This document shows, piece after piece, positions 36,529 through 44,723 of a DNA stretch of 64,000 nt. A program made the translations under genes and the position numbers. The notes beneath the pieces were generated by a model. The model was given only the letters and a program-made list of their open reading frames with translations. It did not search any database and was not told the DNA's origin. This DNA comes from Streptomyces nigra (lineage in GTDB: Bacteria > Actinomycetota > Actinomycetes > Streptomycetales > Streptomycetaceae), in assembly GCF_003074055.1 (NCBI RefSeq), contig NZ_CP029043.1:6192501-6256500 (forward strand). The letters run 5' to 3'. Each line of letters begins with the position of its first letter. The stretch's first letter is position 1.

Positions 36529-37362
36529 TCAGCCGTTGAACTCGGCCGGGTCCGGGCCGAGTCGGCGGTCCTCGTTCAGGGCGCTGATCGCGGCGAGGTC
36601 CTCGTCGTCGAGGCTGAAGTCGAACACGTCGATGTTCTCCTTGATCCGCGACGGGGTCACGGACTTCGGGATGACCACGTTGCCGATCTGCAGATGCCAG
36701 CGCAGCACGACCTGGGCCGGGGTCCGGCCGTGCTTCCGGGCGATCGCGACGATCGCCGGGACCTCCAGCAGGCCCTTGCCCGAGCCGAGCGGCGACCACG
36801 CCTCGGTCGCGATGCCGTGCGCGGCGTGGAAGTCGCGCGAGGCGTGCTGCTGGAGGTGCGGGTGCAGCTCGATCTGGTTGACCGCCGGTACGACCGAGGT
36901 CTCCTCGATCAGCCGCTCCAGGTGCTCCGGGAGGAAGTTGGACACTCCGATGGCGCGGACCCGCCCGTCGGCGAGCAGCTTCTCGAACGCCTTGTAGGTG
37001 TCCACATAGGTCCCGCGCGCCGGCGTGGGCCAGTGGATGAGGTAGAGGTCGACGTACTCCAGGCCCAGCTTCTCCACCGAGGTGTCGAAGGCGCGCAGGG
37101 TGGAGTCGTAGCCGTGGTCGCTGTTCCAGACCTTGGTGGTGACGAAGACGTCCTCGCGGGGGACGCCGGACGCGGCGACGGCCTTGCCGGTGCCCGTTTC
37201 GTTGCCGTAGATCGCCGCTGTGTCGATGCTGCGGTACCCGGCCTCCAGGGCGGTCGCGACCGCACGCTCGGCCTCGTCGTCCGGCACCTGCCAGACGCCG
37301 AAGCCCAGCTGGGGCATCTCGACGCCGTTGTTGAGGATGATCGGGGGGACCTTGCTGCTCAC
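36529..37362 (-). CDS. Aldo/keto reductase
   Basis: 277 residues. The catalytic tetrad is visible: Asp47 and Tyr52 (SIDTAAIYGNE), Lys77 (VTTKVWN) and His110 (LIHWPTP). The C-terminal IPKSVTPSRIKENIDVF binds NADPH. This is the 2,5-diketo-gluconate reductase-like subgroup of broad carbonyl reductases. GTG 37362 is chosen, with AAGGA ten bases upstream; an open frame to 37410 exists without a ribosome site. It follows the fadD-like gene by 93 bp on the same strand. Confidence 0.93.
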   Translation of the reverse strand: MSSKVPPIILNNGVEMPQLGFGVWQVPDDEAERAVATALEAGYRSIDTAAIYGNETGTGKAVAASGVPREDVFVTTKVWNSDHGYDSTLRAFDTSVEKLGLEYVDLYLIHWPTPARGTYVDTYKAFEKLLADGRVRAIGVSNFLPEHLERLIEETSVVPAVNQIELHPHLQQHASRDFHAAHGIATEAWSPLGSGKGLLEVPAIVAIARKHGRTPAQVVLRWHLQIGNVVIPKSVTPSRIKENIDVFDFSLDDEDLAAISALNEDRRLGPDPAEFNG

Positions 37363-37455
37363 GAGCTCTTGATCCTTACGGTTGCCGACAGGTTGGACTC
37401 CCATCGTCAACGATCACGGGCCGTCACGCATTCCTGACCGGCAAAAAAGCGGGGC

Positions 37456-39282
37456 TCAGGCCCGGTACAGGGCCTCGACCTCGTTGGCGTACGCGCCCTC
37501 GATCGCCTTGCGCTTCAGCTTCAGCGACGGGGTGAGCAGCCCGTGCTCCTCGGTGAACGGCTGGGCCAGTATCCGGAACGTGCGGATGGACTCGGCCTGC
37601 GACACCAGCGTGTTCGCGGCGACGACCGCGCGCCGCACCTCGGTCTCCAGATCCGGGTCGCGCACGAGGTCCGCCGGAGCCATCGGGCGCTTGCCGCGCA
37701 TCGTCAGCCAGTGCTCGACGGCCTCCTGGTCCAGGGTGACCAGGGCCGCGATGTACGGGCGGTCGTTGCCGACGACGATGCACTGGGCGACCAGCGGGTG
37801 GTCGCGCACCCGCTCCTCCAGGACGCCCGGCGAGACGCTCTTGCCGCCGGAGGTCACCAGGATCTCCTTCTTGCGGCCGGTGATGGTGAGGAAGCCGTCC
37901 TCGTCGAGGGAGCCCAGGTCGCCGGTGGAGAGCCAGCCGTCGTGCAGCGTCTGGTCGGTGGCCTTCTGGTTGTTCAGATAGCCCATGAAGACGTTGCCGC
38001 CGTGCAGCCAGATCTCCCCGTCGTCGGCGATGTGGACGGTGACGCCCGGGATGGGCTGGCCGACCGTGCCGTACCGGGTGCGGCCGGGCGGGTTGGCCGT
38101 GGCGGCCGCCGTGGACTCGGTGAGGCCGTAGCCCTCGTAGATCTGCACGCCCGCGCCCGCGAAGAACAGCCCGAGCCGCCGGTCCATGGCCGAGCCGCCC
38201 GACATCGCGTGCCGGATCCTGCCGCCCATGGCGGCGCGCAGCTTGGAGTACACGAGCTTGTCGAAGAGCTGGTGCTGCATGCGCAGGCCCGCCGAGGGGC
38301 CGGGCCCGATGCCCCACGCCTTGGCCTCGACGGCGTCGGCGTACTTCACGGCCACGTCGACGGCCTTCTCGAAGGCGCCGGCCCGGCCCTCCTTCTCGGC
38401 CTTGCGGCGGGCGGCGTTGAAGACCTTCTCGAAGATGTACGGCACGGCGAGGAAGAACGTGGGCCGGAACGCGGCGAGGTCCGGCAGCAGCGCCGCCGCG
38501 TGCATCTGCGGCTGGTGGCCGAAGCGCACCCGGCCGCGGATCGCGGCGACCTCCACCATCCGCCCGAAGACGTGCGCGAGCGGCAGGAACAGCAGGGTCG
38601 CCGCCTCGTCGCCCTTCTTCGAGTGGAACACCGGCTCCCAGCGCTCGATGACGGTGTCCGCCTCGTACATCAGGTTGCCGTGCGAGATGACACAGCCCTT
38701 GGGGCGGCCGGTCGTGCCGGACGTGTAGATCACGGTCGCGATCGACTCGGGGGTGACCGCCTGCCGGTGCCGGTGGACGACCTCGTCGTCGAGGTGGGCG
38801 CCCGCCTCGTACAGCTCCTGCACGGCGCCCGCGTCCAGCTGCCACATCTCGTGCAGCCGGGGGAGCCGGTCGATGACGGTGGCGATCGTCATCGCGTGGT
38901 CCTCGTGCTCCACGATCGCCGCCGTGCACTCGGCGTCGTACAGCATCCAGAAGCACTGCTCGGCCGAGGACGTCGGGTAGATCGGGACGACCTGGGCGCC
39001 GATGGTCCACAGGGCGAAGTCGAACAGGGTCCACTCGTAGCGGGTGCGGGCCATGATCGCGACCCGGTCGCCGAAGCGGACGCCCCGGGCGAGCATGCCC
39101 TTGGCGAGGGCCAGCACCTCGTCGCGGAACTCGGCGGCGGTGACGTCCTGCCACTGGTCGTTCTCGTCCTTGCGGCCGAGGACCACGTAGTGGGGATCCT
39201 CCTGGGCATGCTCGAAGACGACGTCGGCCAGGCCGCCCACGGGCGGTGCCAACGCCAACGGAGGGTTGGTGAACTCGCGCAA
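37456..39282 (-). CDS. Long-chain acyl-CoA synthetase (FadD15-like AMP-binding enzyme)
   Basis: 608 residues. The AMP-binding P-loop is IYTSGTTGRPKG; the acyl-adenylate segment YEGYGLTESTAA, the STGDLGSLDEDGFL motif and the GRKKEILVTSGGKSVSP hinge follow. The final catalytic lysine lies in LTPSLKLKRKAIEG. It activates fatty acids as CoA thioesters at the membrane face. The start is TTG 39282 behind GGGGAG; this fits the conserved opening REFTNPPL. It may be co-transcribed with the aldo/keto reductase gene downstream. Confidence 0.92.
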   Translation of the reverse strand: MREFTNPPLALAPPVGGLADVVFEHAQEDPHYVVLGRKDENDQWQDVTAAEFRDEVLALAKGMLARGVRFGDRVAIMARTRYEWTLFDFALWTIGAQVVPIYPTSSAEQCFWMLYDAECTAAIVEHEDHAMTIATVIDRLPRLHEMWQLDAGAVQELYEAGAHLDDEVVHRHRQAVTPESIATVIYTSGTTGRPKGCVISHGNLMYEADTVIERWEPVFHSKKGDEAATLLFLPLAHVFGRMVEVAAIRGRVRFGHQPQMHAAALLPDLAAFRPTFFLAVPYIFEKVFNAARRKAEKEGRAGAFEKAVDVAVKYADAVEAKAWGIGPGPSAGLRMQHQLFDKLVYSKLRAAMGGRIRHAMSGGSAMDRRLGLFFAGAGVQIYEGYGLTESTAAATANPPGRTRYGTVGQPIPGVTVHIADDGEIWLHGGNVFMGYLNNQKATDQTLHDGWLSTGDLGSLDEDGFLTITGRKKEILVTSGGKSVSPGVLEERVRDHPLVAQCIVVGNDRPYIAALVTLDQEAVEHWLTMRGKRPMAPADLVRDPDLETEVRRAVVAANTLVSQAESIRTFRILAQPFTEEHGLLTPSLKLKRKAIEGAYANEVEALYRA

Positions 39283-39611
39283 ACCCCGCTCCCCGCTCCG
39301 AATGCATCGGCTGACGCTCAGTACAGGGCGTGAAAGCTACCCCACCCGTCATGCGGGCGGGAGGGGGCCGAAAATCGACGGGTGCTCAGGTTTGCACAGG
39401 TCAGCAAAGGAAAATGCGCTCACATCGGACAGCGTCGGACACAAAACTGACGGTTGAGTAAGTTCCGGGCCCGTAATCTCCACCAAATCCGACCGACTCA
39501 CTTACCGGACGGAGGCCCGGTCGATCTCGGGACGGAGCCCGGCCGGACCGTCCTCTCCTCCTCCAGCGCACACGGGCCCCGACGTGTCACCCCCCGGCGG
39601 CGCGGCTCGGC
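39283..39611. other. 329-bp non-coding gap upstream of the acyl-CoA synthetase gene
   Basis: No gene is supported here. It should hold the promoter of the acyl-CoA synthetase gene and the end of the LysR transcript. I see an inverted GTAAGT...ACTTAC pair (39458-39463 and 39501-39506) and a local AT-rich patch around 39405-39450. Neither is enough to name an operator. Confidence 0.5.
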
Positions 39612-40475
39612 TCAGCGCCGGTGCAGCCGGTCCCCGCCCGCCAGGATCGCCCCCGCCAGGGCGTCGGCCGCCGACTGGGCCGCCGTCCGCCGCGGCCCGT
39701 GCATCAGCACGAAGTCGACCCCGCCCAGCGCGGGCAGCCCGGCCCGCTCCGGCACCCGCACCAGACCGGGCGGGATCAGGCCCCGCGAGTGCGCCATCAC
39801 ACCGAGCCCCGCGCGAGCCGCCGCGATCAGGCCGTTGAGGCTGCCGCTCGTGCAGACGATCCGCCACTGCCGGCCCTGCCGCTCCAGGGCCTCCAGCGCC
39901 ATCGCCCGGCTGATCCCGGGCGGCGGGTACACGATCAGCGGCACCGGCCGGTCCGGCTCGAGCCGCAGCCGCTCCGCGCCGATCCACACCAGCCGGTCGT
40001 GCCAGACCGGCTCGCCCCGCGGATCCTCGGGCCGCCGCTTGGCCAGCACCAGATCCAGCTTCCCGGCGGCCAGCTGCTCGTGCAGGGTGCCGGACAGCTC
40101 GACCGTCAGCTCCAGATCGACCTCGGGATGCTCGTAGCGGAAGCCCTCCAGGATCTCCGGCAGCCGGGTCAGGACGAAGTCCTCGGACGCGCCGAAGCGC
40201 AGCCGCCCGCGCAGCCGGGTCCCGGTGAAGAACGCCGTCGCCTGCTCGTGGACCGCGAGGATCCGGCGCGCGAAGCCGAGCATCGCCTCACCGTCCTCGG
40301 TCAGCTCCACCGAGTGCGTGTCCCGCGCGAACAGCGGCCGCCCGGTCGCGTCCTCCAGCCGCCGCACATGCTGACTGACGGTCGACTGACGCAGGCCGAG
40401 CCGGCGGGCCGCCCGCGTGAAACTCAGCGTCTGCGCCACCGCGAGGAAAGTGCGTAGCTGGGAGGGGTCGTACAT
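39612..40475 (-). CDS. LysR-family transcriptional regulator
   Basis: 287 residues. The winged helix is LRTFLAVAQTLSFTRAARRLGLRQSTVSQHVRRLED; the effector domain begins RGRLRFGASEDFVLTRLPEIL. It is divergent from a bile acid:Na+ symporter-family gene with a LysR-like box in the 162-bp gap, the classic layout of a LysR regulator controlling its neighbour. A TAGGCT hexamer at 40482-40487 ends six bases before ATG 40475, which would make the mRNA leaderless. Confidence 0.93.
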   Translation of the reverse strand: MYDPSQLRTFLAVAQTLSFTRAARRLGLRQSTVSQHVRRLEDATGRPLFARDTHSVELTEDGEAMLGFARRILAVHEQATAFFTGTRLRGRLRFGASEDFVLTRLPEILEGFRYEHPEVDLELTVELSGTLHEQLAAGKLDLVLAKRRPEDPRGEPVWHDRLVWIGAERLRLEPDRPVPLIVYPPPGISRAMALEALERQGRQWRIVCTSGSLNGLIAAARAGLGVMAHSRGLIPPGLVRVPERAGLPALGGVDFVLMHGPRRTAAQSAADALAGAILAGGDRLHRR

Positions 40476-40481
40476 GGATCG

Positions 40482-40487
40482 AGCCTA
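40482..40487 (-). promoter_or_regulatory. Candidate -10 element of the LysR gene (leaderless transcript)
   Basis: TAGGCT on the minus strand lies six bases before the start codon, so transcription would begin at or next to the ATG. No clear Shine-Dalgarno precedes the ATG, which agrees. The -35 region is not a good match. Confidence 0.4.
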
Positions 40488-40495
40488 GCGCGGTC

Positions 40496-40510
40496 ATCGC
40501 GAAACGTGAT
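40496..40510. promoter_or_regulatory. LysR-type operator (ATC-N9-GAT)
   Basis: ATCGCGAAACGTGAT is an interrupted palindrome (ATC.CG...CG.GAT) with the T-N11-A layout of LysR boxes. It lies between the divergent regulator and transporter genes, 20 bp from the regulator start. Confidence 0.5.
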
Positions 40511-40637
40511 GACAGTCAGAGTGGTATACCGGATTCCCGATCGCAGCGCGCCGGAGGACGATGGAGAGGGCACGTCCGTGCCGGGAACCCGACGTACGCG
40601 ACGTACGGCGAAGCGACGAGCGAAGTAGTGGAGCACA

Positions 40638-41699
40638 GTGAAACGCCTGCACTGGCCGCGGTGGATGCCGATCGACCCGTACATCCTGCTGCTGCTCGGG
40701 ACGGTCGGCATCGCCGCCCTGCTCCCGGCGCGCGGGACGGCCGCCGACGTGGCCTCGGGCGCCTCCACGGCCGCCATCGCCTTCCTGTTCTTCCTCTACG
40801 GCGCCCGGCTGTCCACCCGTGAGGCGCTCGACGGGCTCCGGCACTGGCGGCTCCATGTCACCGTCCTCGCCTGCACGTTCGTCGTCTTCCCGCTGCTCGG
40901 TCTCGCGGCCCGCGGTCTCGTCCCGGTGATCCTGACGGACCCGCTCTACCAGGGCCTGCTCTTCCTCACCCTGGTCCCCTCGACCATCCAGTCGTCGATC
41001 GCCTTCACCTCGATGGCCCGCGGCAACGTCCCGGCGGCGATCTGCGCGGGCTCCTTCTCCTCGCTCGTCGGCATCGTGGTCACCCCGCTGCTCGCGGCGG
41101 CCGTGCTCGGCGGCAGCGCCGGCTTCTCCGCCGACTCCGTGGTGAAGATCGTGCTGCAGCTGCTGGTGCCCTTCGTCGCCGGGCAGCTGCTGCGCCGCTG
41201 GATCGGCGGCTTCGTCACCCGGCACCGCAAGGTCCTCGGGCTCGTCGACCGCGGCTCGATCCTGCTCGTCGTCTACACCGCGTTCAGCGCGGGCATGGTC
41301 CAGGGCATCTGGCACCAGGTCCAGCCCGTCCGGCTCGCCGGGCTGCTCGGCGTCGAGGCCGTACTGCTCGCCGTGATGCTCGCCCTGACCTGGTACGGCG
41401 CCAAGGCGCTGCGGTTCGGCCGCGCGGACCGTATCGCCATCCAGTTCGCCGGCTCCAAGAAGTCCCTGGCCGCCGGGCTGCCCATGGCGAGCGTCCTGTT
41501 CGGCGCGCACGCCTCGCTGGCCGTGCTGCCGCTGATGCTCTTCCACCAGATGCAGCTGATGGTGTGCGCGGTCATCGCCAAACGACGCTCCCTCGACCCG
41601 GAGGCCGAGGACGGCTCCGACGGCACCGGCCCGGTCAGCGGGCGGGAGTCAGCCGCAGCGACACGAACCGCGGTCGGTACCGGGCCACGTCGCGGTTGA
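40638..41699 (+). CDS. Bile acid:sodium symporter family transporter
   Basis: 353 residues with about nine to ten hydrophobic helices. LTLVPSTIQSSIAFTSMARGNVPAAIC and QFAGSKKSLAAGLPMA are the two conserved core segments of the SBF-like group (PF13593-type). These carriers move organic anions with sodium; in Streptomyces the substrate is not known and need not be a bile acid. GTG 40638 has GGAG seven bases upstream. The C-terminal 60 residues are hydrophilic, and its last 65 bp overlap the convergent DUF4185 gene. Control by the divergent LysR protein is likely. Confidence 0.88.
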   Translation: MKRLHWPRWMPIDPYILLLLGTVGIAALLPARGTAADVASGASTAAIAFLFFLYGARLSTREALDGLRHWRLHVTVLACTFVVFPLLGLAARGLVPVILTDPLYQGLLFLTLVPSTIQSSIAFTSMARGNVPAAICAGSFSSLVGIVVTPLLAAAVLGGSAGFSADSVVKIVLQLLVPFVAGQLLRRWIGGFVTRHRKVLGLVDRGSILLVVYTAFSAGMVQGIWHQVQPVRLAGLLGVEAVLLAVMLALTWYGAKALRFGRADRIAIQFAGSKKSLAAGLPMASVLFGAHASLAVLPLMLFHQMQLMVCAVIAKRRSLDPEAEDGSDGTGPVSGRESAAATRTAVGTGPRRG

Positions 41700-42870
41700 G
41701 CTGGGCGGCGGCGTCGGCGGGATCCAGCCAGTTGACGTCGTAGCTCAGCACCAGACGGCCGTCGCCGCTCAGCCCGGGATGCGTCTGCGGGTTGTAGGCG
41801 GCGAGGCCGCCACCCGGCGGCAGCGCCGGGGTGAAGGACCGGCCGGGCCCGTGCCAGGGGCCGGTCGGTGAGCACGCCCAGTACGACGTCACCGTCGTCA
41901 GCCCCGCCGTCCCCGCCGCCATCGTGAACAGCACGTACGTCCCGTCCGCCCGCGCCACCGAGAACGCGCTGCCCACCCCGGTGCGCCGGCCGTCCCCCAG
42001 CACCGGCCGGGGCCGCGCGCCCGGCCCGCCCCACCCCGAGCCGTCCCAGTACCGCCAGGCGCCCGGCTCGCCCAGCCGGCCCCGCGGCACCCGCGCGAGA
42101 TACGCCCGCGAGACCGGGCGGGAGGCGGCCCGGCGGTCGTCGCCCCCGAACACGTACGTCCAGCCGTCCTCCTCGACCAGCGTCGTCCCGTACAGGACCC
42201 GCCGGGACGGGTCCGGCACGCCCTGCTGGTCGGCGACCCGTACGACGGACTCCACCCTCAGGTCCGGCAGGGAGAGCGTGGCGACCTCGGTGGCGACCGG
42301 CACCCCGTAGATCCAGGGCGACGGACCGGTCGCGCGCACCCACAGCAGCACCCGCAGCACCCGTTCCGGCGCGCCGGGGGAGCGGGGTTCGACGTGGGCG
42401 GCGACCGGCCAGCGCCACTGGCCCGGCGCCGGGTCGGGGAAGAGCGGGGCGGGCAGGGTGCTCTCCAGCCGTCCGTCGCGCATGACGACGGCGGAGTTGC
42501 GGACCAGCGGGGCGGCGCCCTCGCGCCAGGTGGAGGACTCGCCGAACGGATTGGGCGGCGGGTGCACCTGCCCGAGATAGGTGTCCGAGAACAGCCACAC
42601 CAGCCGTCCGTCCGGCAGCCGCACCGAATGGGTGCCGTCGCCGCCGGTCCAGTCGTCGGCGCGGGTGGGGTCGTCGCCGTAGCGGGCGAACTCGGCCGTC
42701 AGGGCCCGCTCGGCCGACCAGGACCGGACCGTGCGCGGCCCGCACGCGGCACCGCCCTCCCGTTCGCCGTCGTCCGGGAGGACGGTGAGCAGCACGGCCC
42801 CGAGGACCAGGGCCAGCAGGACACCGAGTCCGGTGCCTGCGCGCCGCCGTGCTCGGATGTCGTCGGGCAC
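41635..42870 (-). CDS. DUF4185-type secreted or membrane-anchored protein
   Basis: 411 residues. A basic start and a hydrophobic helix (GTGLGVLLALVLGAVLLTVL) export or anchor it. The rest has beta-propeller-like repeats: THSVRLPDGRLVWLFSDTYLG, VYVFGG-type strands and YNPQTHPGLSGDGRLVLSYDVNW, matching DUF4185/five-bladed propeller carbohydrate-active-like proteins. Function is unknown; glycan binding is an inference. GTG 42870 has only a poor ribosome site. It follows the formate dehydrogenase operon by 127 bp on the same strand. Confidence 0.78.
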   Translation of the reverse strand: MPDDIRARRRAGTGLGVLLALVLGAVLLTVLPDDGEREGGAACGPRTVRSWSAERALTAEFARYGDDPTRADDWTGGDGTHSVRLPDGRLVWLFSDTYLGQVHPPPNPFGESSTWREGAAPLVRNSAVVMRDGRLESTLPAPLFPDPAPGQWRWPVAAHVEPRSPGAPERVLRVLLWVRATGPSPWIYGVPVATEVATLSLPDLRVESVVRVADQQGVPDPSRRVLYGTTLVEEDGWTYVFGGDDRRAASRPVSRAYLARVPRGRLGEPGAWRYWDGSGWGGPGARPRPVLGDGRRTGVGSAFSVARADGTYVLFTMAAGTAGLTTVTSYWACSPTGPWHGPGRSFTPALPPGGGLAAYNPQTHPGLSGDGRLVLSYDVNWLDPADAAAQLNRDVARYRPRFVSLRLTPAR

Positions 42871-42997
42871 CCCTGGGACGGTAGTGGCCGGGGGCGGCCC
42901 GGTCCATGGGGACGAAAGACGAACAGTGGGGCCCCGGGATCGGCGCAGGGGGCGCTCCCCGCCGGCCGGGGCCCCTCCGCCGTGTCGCGGGGGCCGG

Positions 42998-43846
42998 TCA
43001 CCCTTGGGCGGCCGCGGCCCGCAGGGCGAGCCGGTGGTCTCCCGCGTACACGTTCATGGAGCTGCCCCGCAGGAAGCCCACCAGGGTCAGCCCGGTCTCG
43101 GCGGCCAGGTCGACCGCGAGCGACGACGGCGCGGAGACCGCCGCGAGGACGGGGATGCCCGCCATCACGGCCTTCTGCGCCAGCTCGAAGCTGGCCCGCC
43201 CGGAGACCAGCAGGATCGCCCGGGACAGCGGCAGGTCGCCGTTCTGCAGGGCGCGGCCGACGAGTTTGTCGACCGCGTTGTGCCGGCCCACGTCCTCGCG
43301 GACGTCGAGCAGTTCGCCGTCCTCGGAGAACAGGGCCGCCGCGTGCAGGCCCCCGGTCCGGTCGAAGACCCGCTGGGCCGCGCGGAGCCGGTCGGGGAGG
43401 CTCGCGAGCAGATCGGGGTCGACCCGGACCGGGGGAGTGTCGGCGATCGGCCAGCGGGCCGTCGTACGGACCGCGTCCAGGCTGGCCTTGCCGCACAGCC
43501 CGCAGGACGAGGTGGTGTAGACGTTGCGTTCGAGGGTGATGTCGGGGACGGTCACGCCCGGCGCGGTCTTCACGTCCACCACGTTGTACGTGTTGGACCC
43601 GTCGGCGGTCGCGCCCGCGCAGTAGACGATGTTCTGCAGGTCCGCCTGCTCGGCGAGGACGCCCTCGCTCACCAGGAACCCGGCGGCGAGCGCGAAGTCG
43701 TCGCCCGGGGTCCGCATGGTGATGGCGAGCGGCTTGCCGTTGAGCCGGATCTCCAGGGGTTCCTCCGCGACGAGGGTGTCCGGCCGGGTGGAGACCGCTC
43801 CGTCCCGGATCCGGATCACCTTGCGTCGTTCCGTGACTCGTCCCAT
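42998..43846 (-). CDS. fdhD: FdhD formate dehydrogenase accessory sulfurtransferase
   Basis: 282 residues. The sulfur-carrying cysteines lie in TTSSCGLCGKAS (Cys115, Cys118). GGLHAAALF, REDVGRHNAVDKLVG and LVSGRASFELAQKA complete the family pattern. FdhD passes sulfur from a cysteine desulfurase to the molybdenum cofactor of formate dehydrogenase. It lies 16 bp after the alpha N-half gene, consistent with its being the last gene of that operon. Confidence 0.95.
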   Translation of the reverse strand: MGRVTERRKVIRIRDGAVSTRPDTLVAEEPLEIRLNGKPLAITMRTPGDDFALAAGFLVSEGVLAEQADLQNIVYCAGATADGSNTYNVVDVKTAPGVTVPDITLERNVYTTSSCGLCGKASLDAVRTTARWPIADTPPVRVDPDLLASLPDRLRAAQRVFDRTGGLHAAALFSEDGELLDVREDVGRHNAVDKLVGRALQNGDLPLSRAILLVSGRASFELAQKAVMAGIPVLAAVSAPSSLAVDLAAETGLTLVGFLRGSSMNVYAGDHRLALRAAAAQG

Positions 43847-43862
43847 GTCTCGATCAGTCCCG

Positions 43863-44723
43863 TCAGTCCCGGTTCTGGACGTGCTGGTAGCCGAAGCGGC
43901 CCTTGATGCACAGGTTGCCGTGGGTCACCGGGTTGTCGTGCGGCGAGGTGACCTTCACGATCTCATTGTCCTGCACATGGAGCGTGAGGTTGCAGCCCAC
44001 ACCGCAGTACGCGCACACGGTGGTCGTCTCGGTCTGAGCCGACTCGTCCCAGGTACCCGCCGCGCGCATGTCGAACTCCGACTTGAACGACAGGGCTCCC
44101 GTCGGGCACACCTCGATGCAGTTGCCGCAGTACACGCACGCCGAGTCGGTCAGCGGGGCGTCGTGCTCGACGGCGATCCGCGCGTCGAAGCCCCGCCCTG
44201 CGACGGAGATCGCGAAGGTGTTCTGCCACTGGTCGCCGCAGGCGTCCACGCACTTGTAGCAGAGGATGCACTTGTCGTAGTCGCGGACGTAGAGCTCGTT
44301 GTCGACCTTCGGCTCCTCGTTCAGCCGGGCGGCGTCCGGGCCGAAGCGGTCCGGTTTCGCCTCGTACTCCTTGAGCCATCCGGCGACCCGCGGCGTCGTC
44401 GACAGGTCCACGGAGGAGGCGAGCAGCTCCAGGACGATCTTGCGGCTGTGCCGGGCGCGTTCGGTGCCGGTGCTGACCTCCATGCCCGGCTCGGCCTTGC
44501 GGGAGCAGGCCGGCACCAGGGTCCTGGACCCCTCGACCTCCACGACACACACCCGGCAGGCGTTCTTGGGCCGCAACGTGTCGCCCTCGCACAGGGTGGG
44601 GATGTCCTTCCCGGCGGCCCGGCAGGCGTCGAGGATCGTCGAGCCCTCCGGCACCCGGGCCTCCTGCCCGTCGAGGGTGAACTCCACCAGCCGGCGCGGC
44701 ACTCCCAGCGGTATCGCGGTCAT
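43863..44723 (-). CDS. Formate dehydrogenase alpha subunit, N-terminal half (2Fe-2S, ferredoxin and Mo/W-bis-PGD 4Fe-4S domains)
   Basis: 286 residues. Residues 45-73 give a plant-type 2Fe-2S site (LCEGDTLRPKNACRVCVVEV...ACSRK). The usual His-Cys cluster segment is missing its cysteines (RHSRKIVLELLASSVDLS). Two 4Fe-4S sites follow: YDKCILCYKCVDACGDQW and CVYCGNCIEVCPTGAL. The protein ends with the first molybdopterin-oxidoreductase segment, VCAYCGVGCNLTLHV to GNLCIKGRFGYQHVQNRD. In FdsA/FdhA-type enzymes the chain would run on into the catalytic domain. Here that part is a separate gene (46549-48543). ATG 44723 overlaps the NuoEF stop (ATGA). Confidence 0.87.
   Translation of the reverse strand: MTAIPLGVPRRLVEFTLDGQEARVPEGSTILDACRAAGKDIPTLCEGDTLRPKNACRVCVVEVEGSRTLVPACSRKAEPGMEVSTGTERARHSRKIVLELLASSVDLSTTPRVAGWLKEYEAKPDRFGPDAARLNEEPKVDNELYVRDYDKCILCYKCVDACGDQWQNTFAISVAGRGFDARIAVEHDAPLTDSACVYCGNCIEVCPTGALSFKSEFDMRAAGTWDESAQTETTTVCAYCGVGCNLTLHVQDNEIVKVTSPHDNPVTHGNLCIKGRFGYQHVQNRD

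Noticed and set aside
39454..39507. TetR-type operator before the acyl-CoA synthetase gene
   Set aside because: The GTAAGT/ACTTAC pair is 37 bp apart, too far for a single TetR site.
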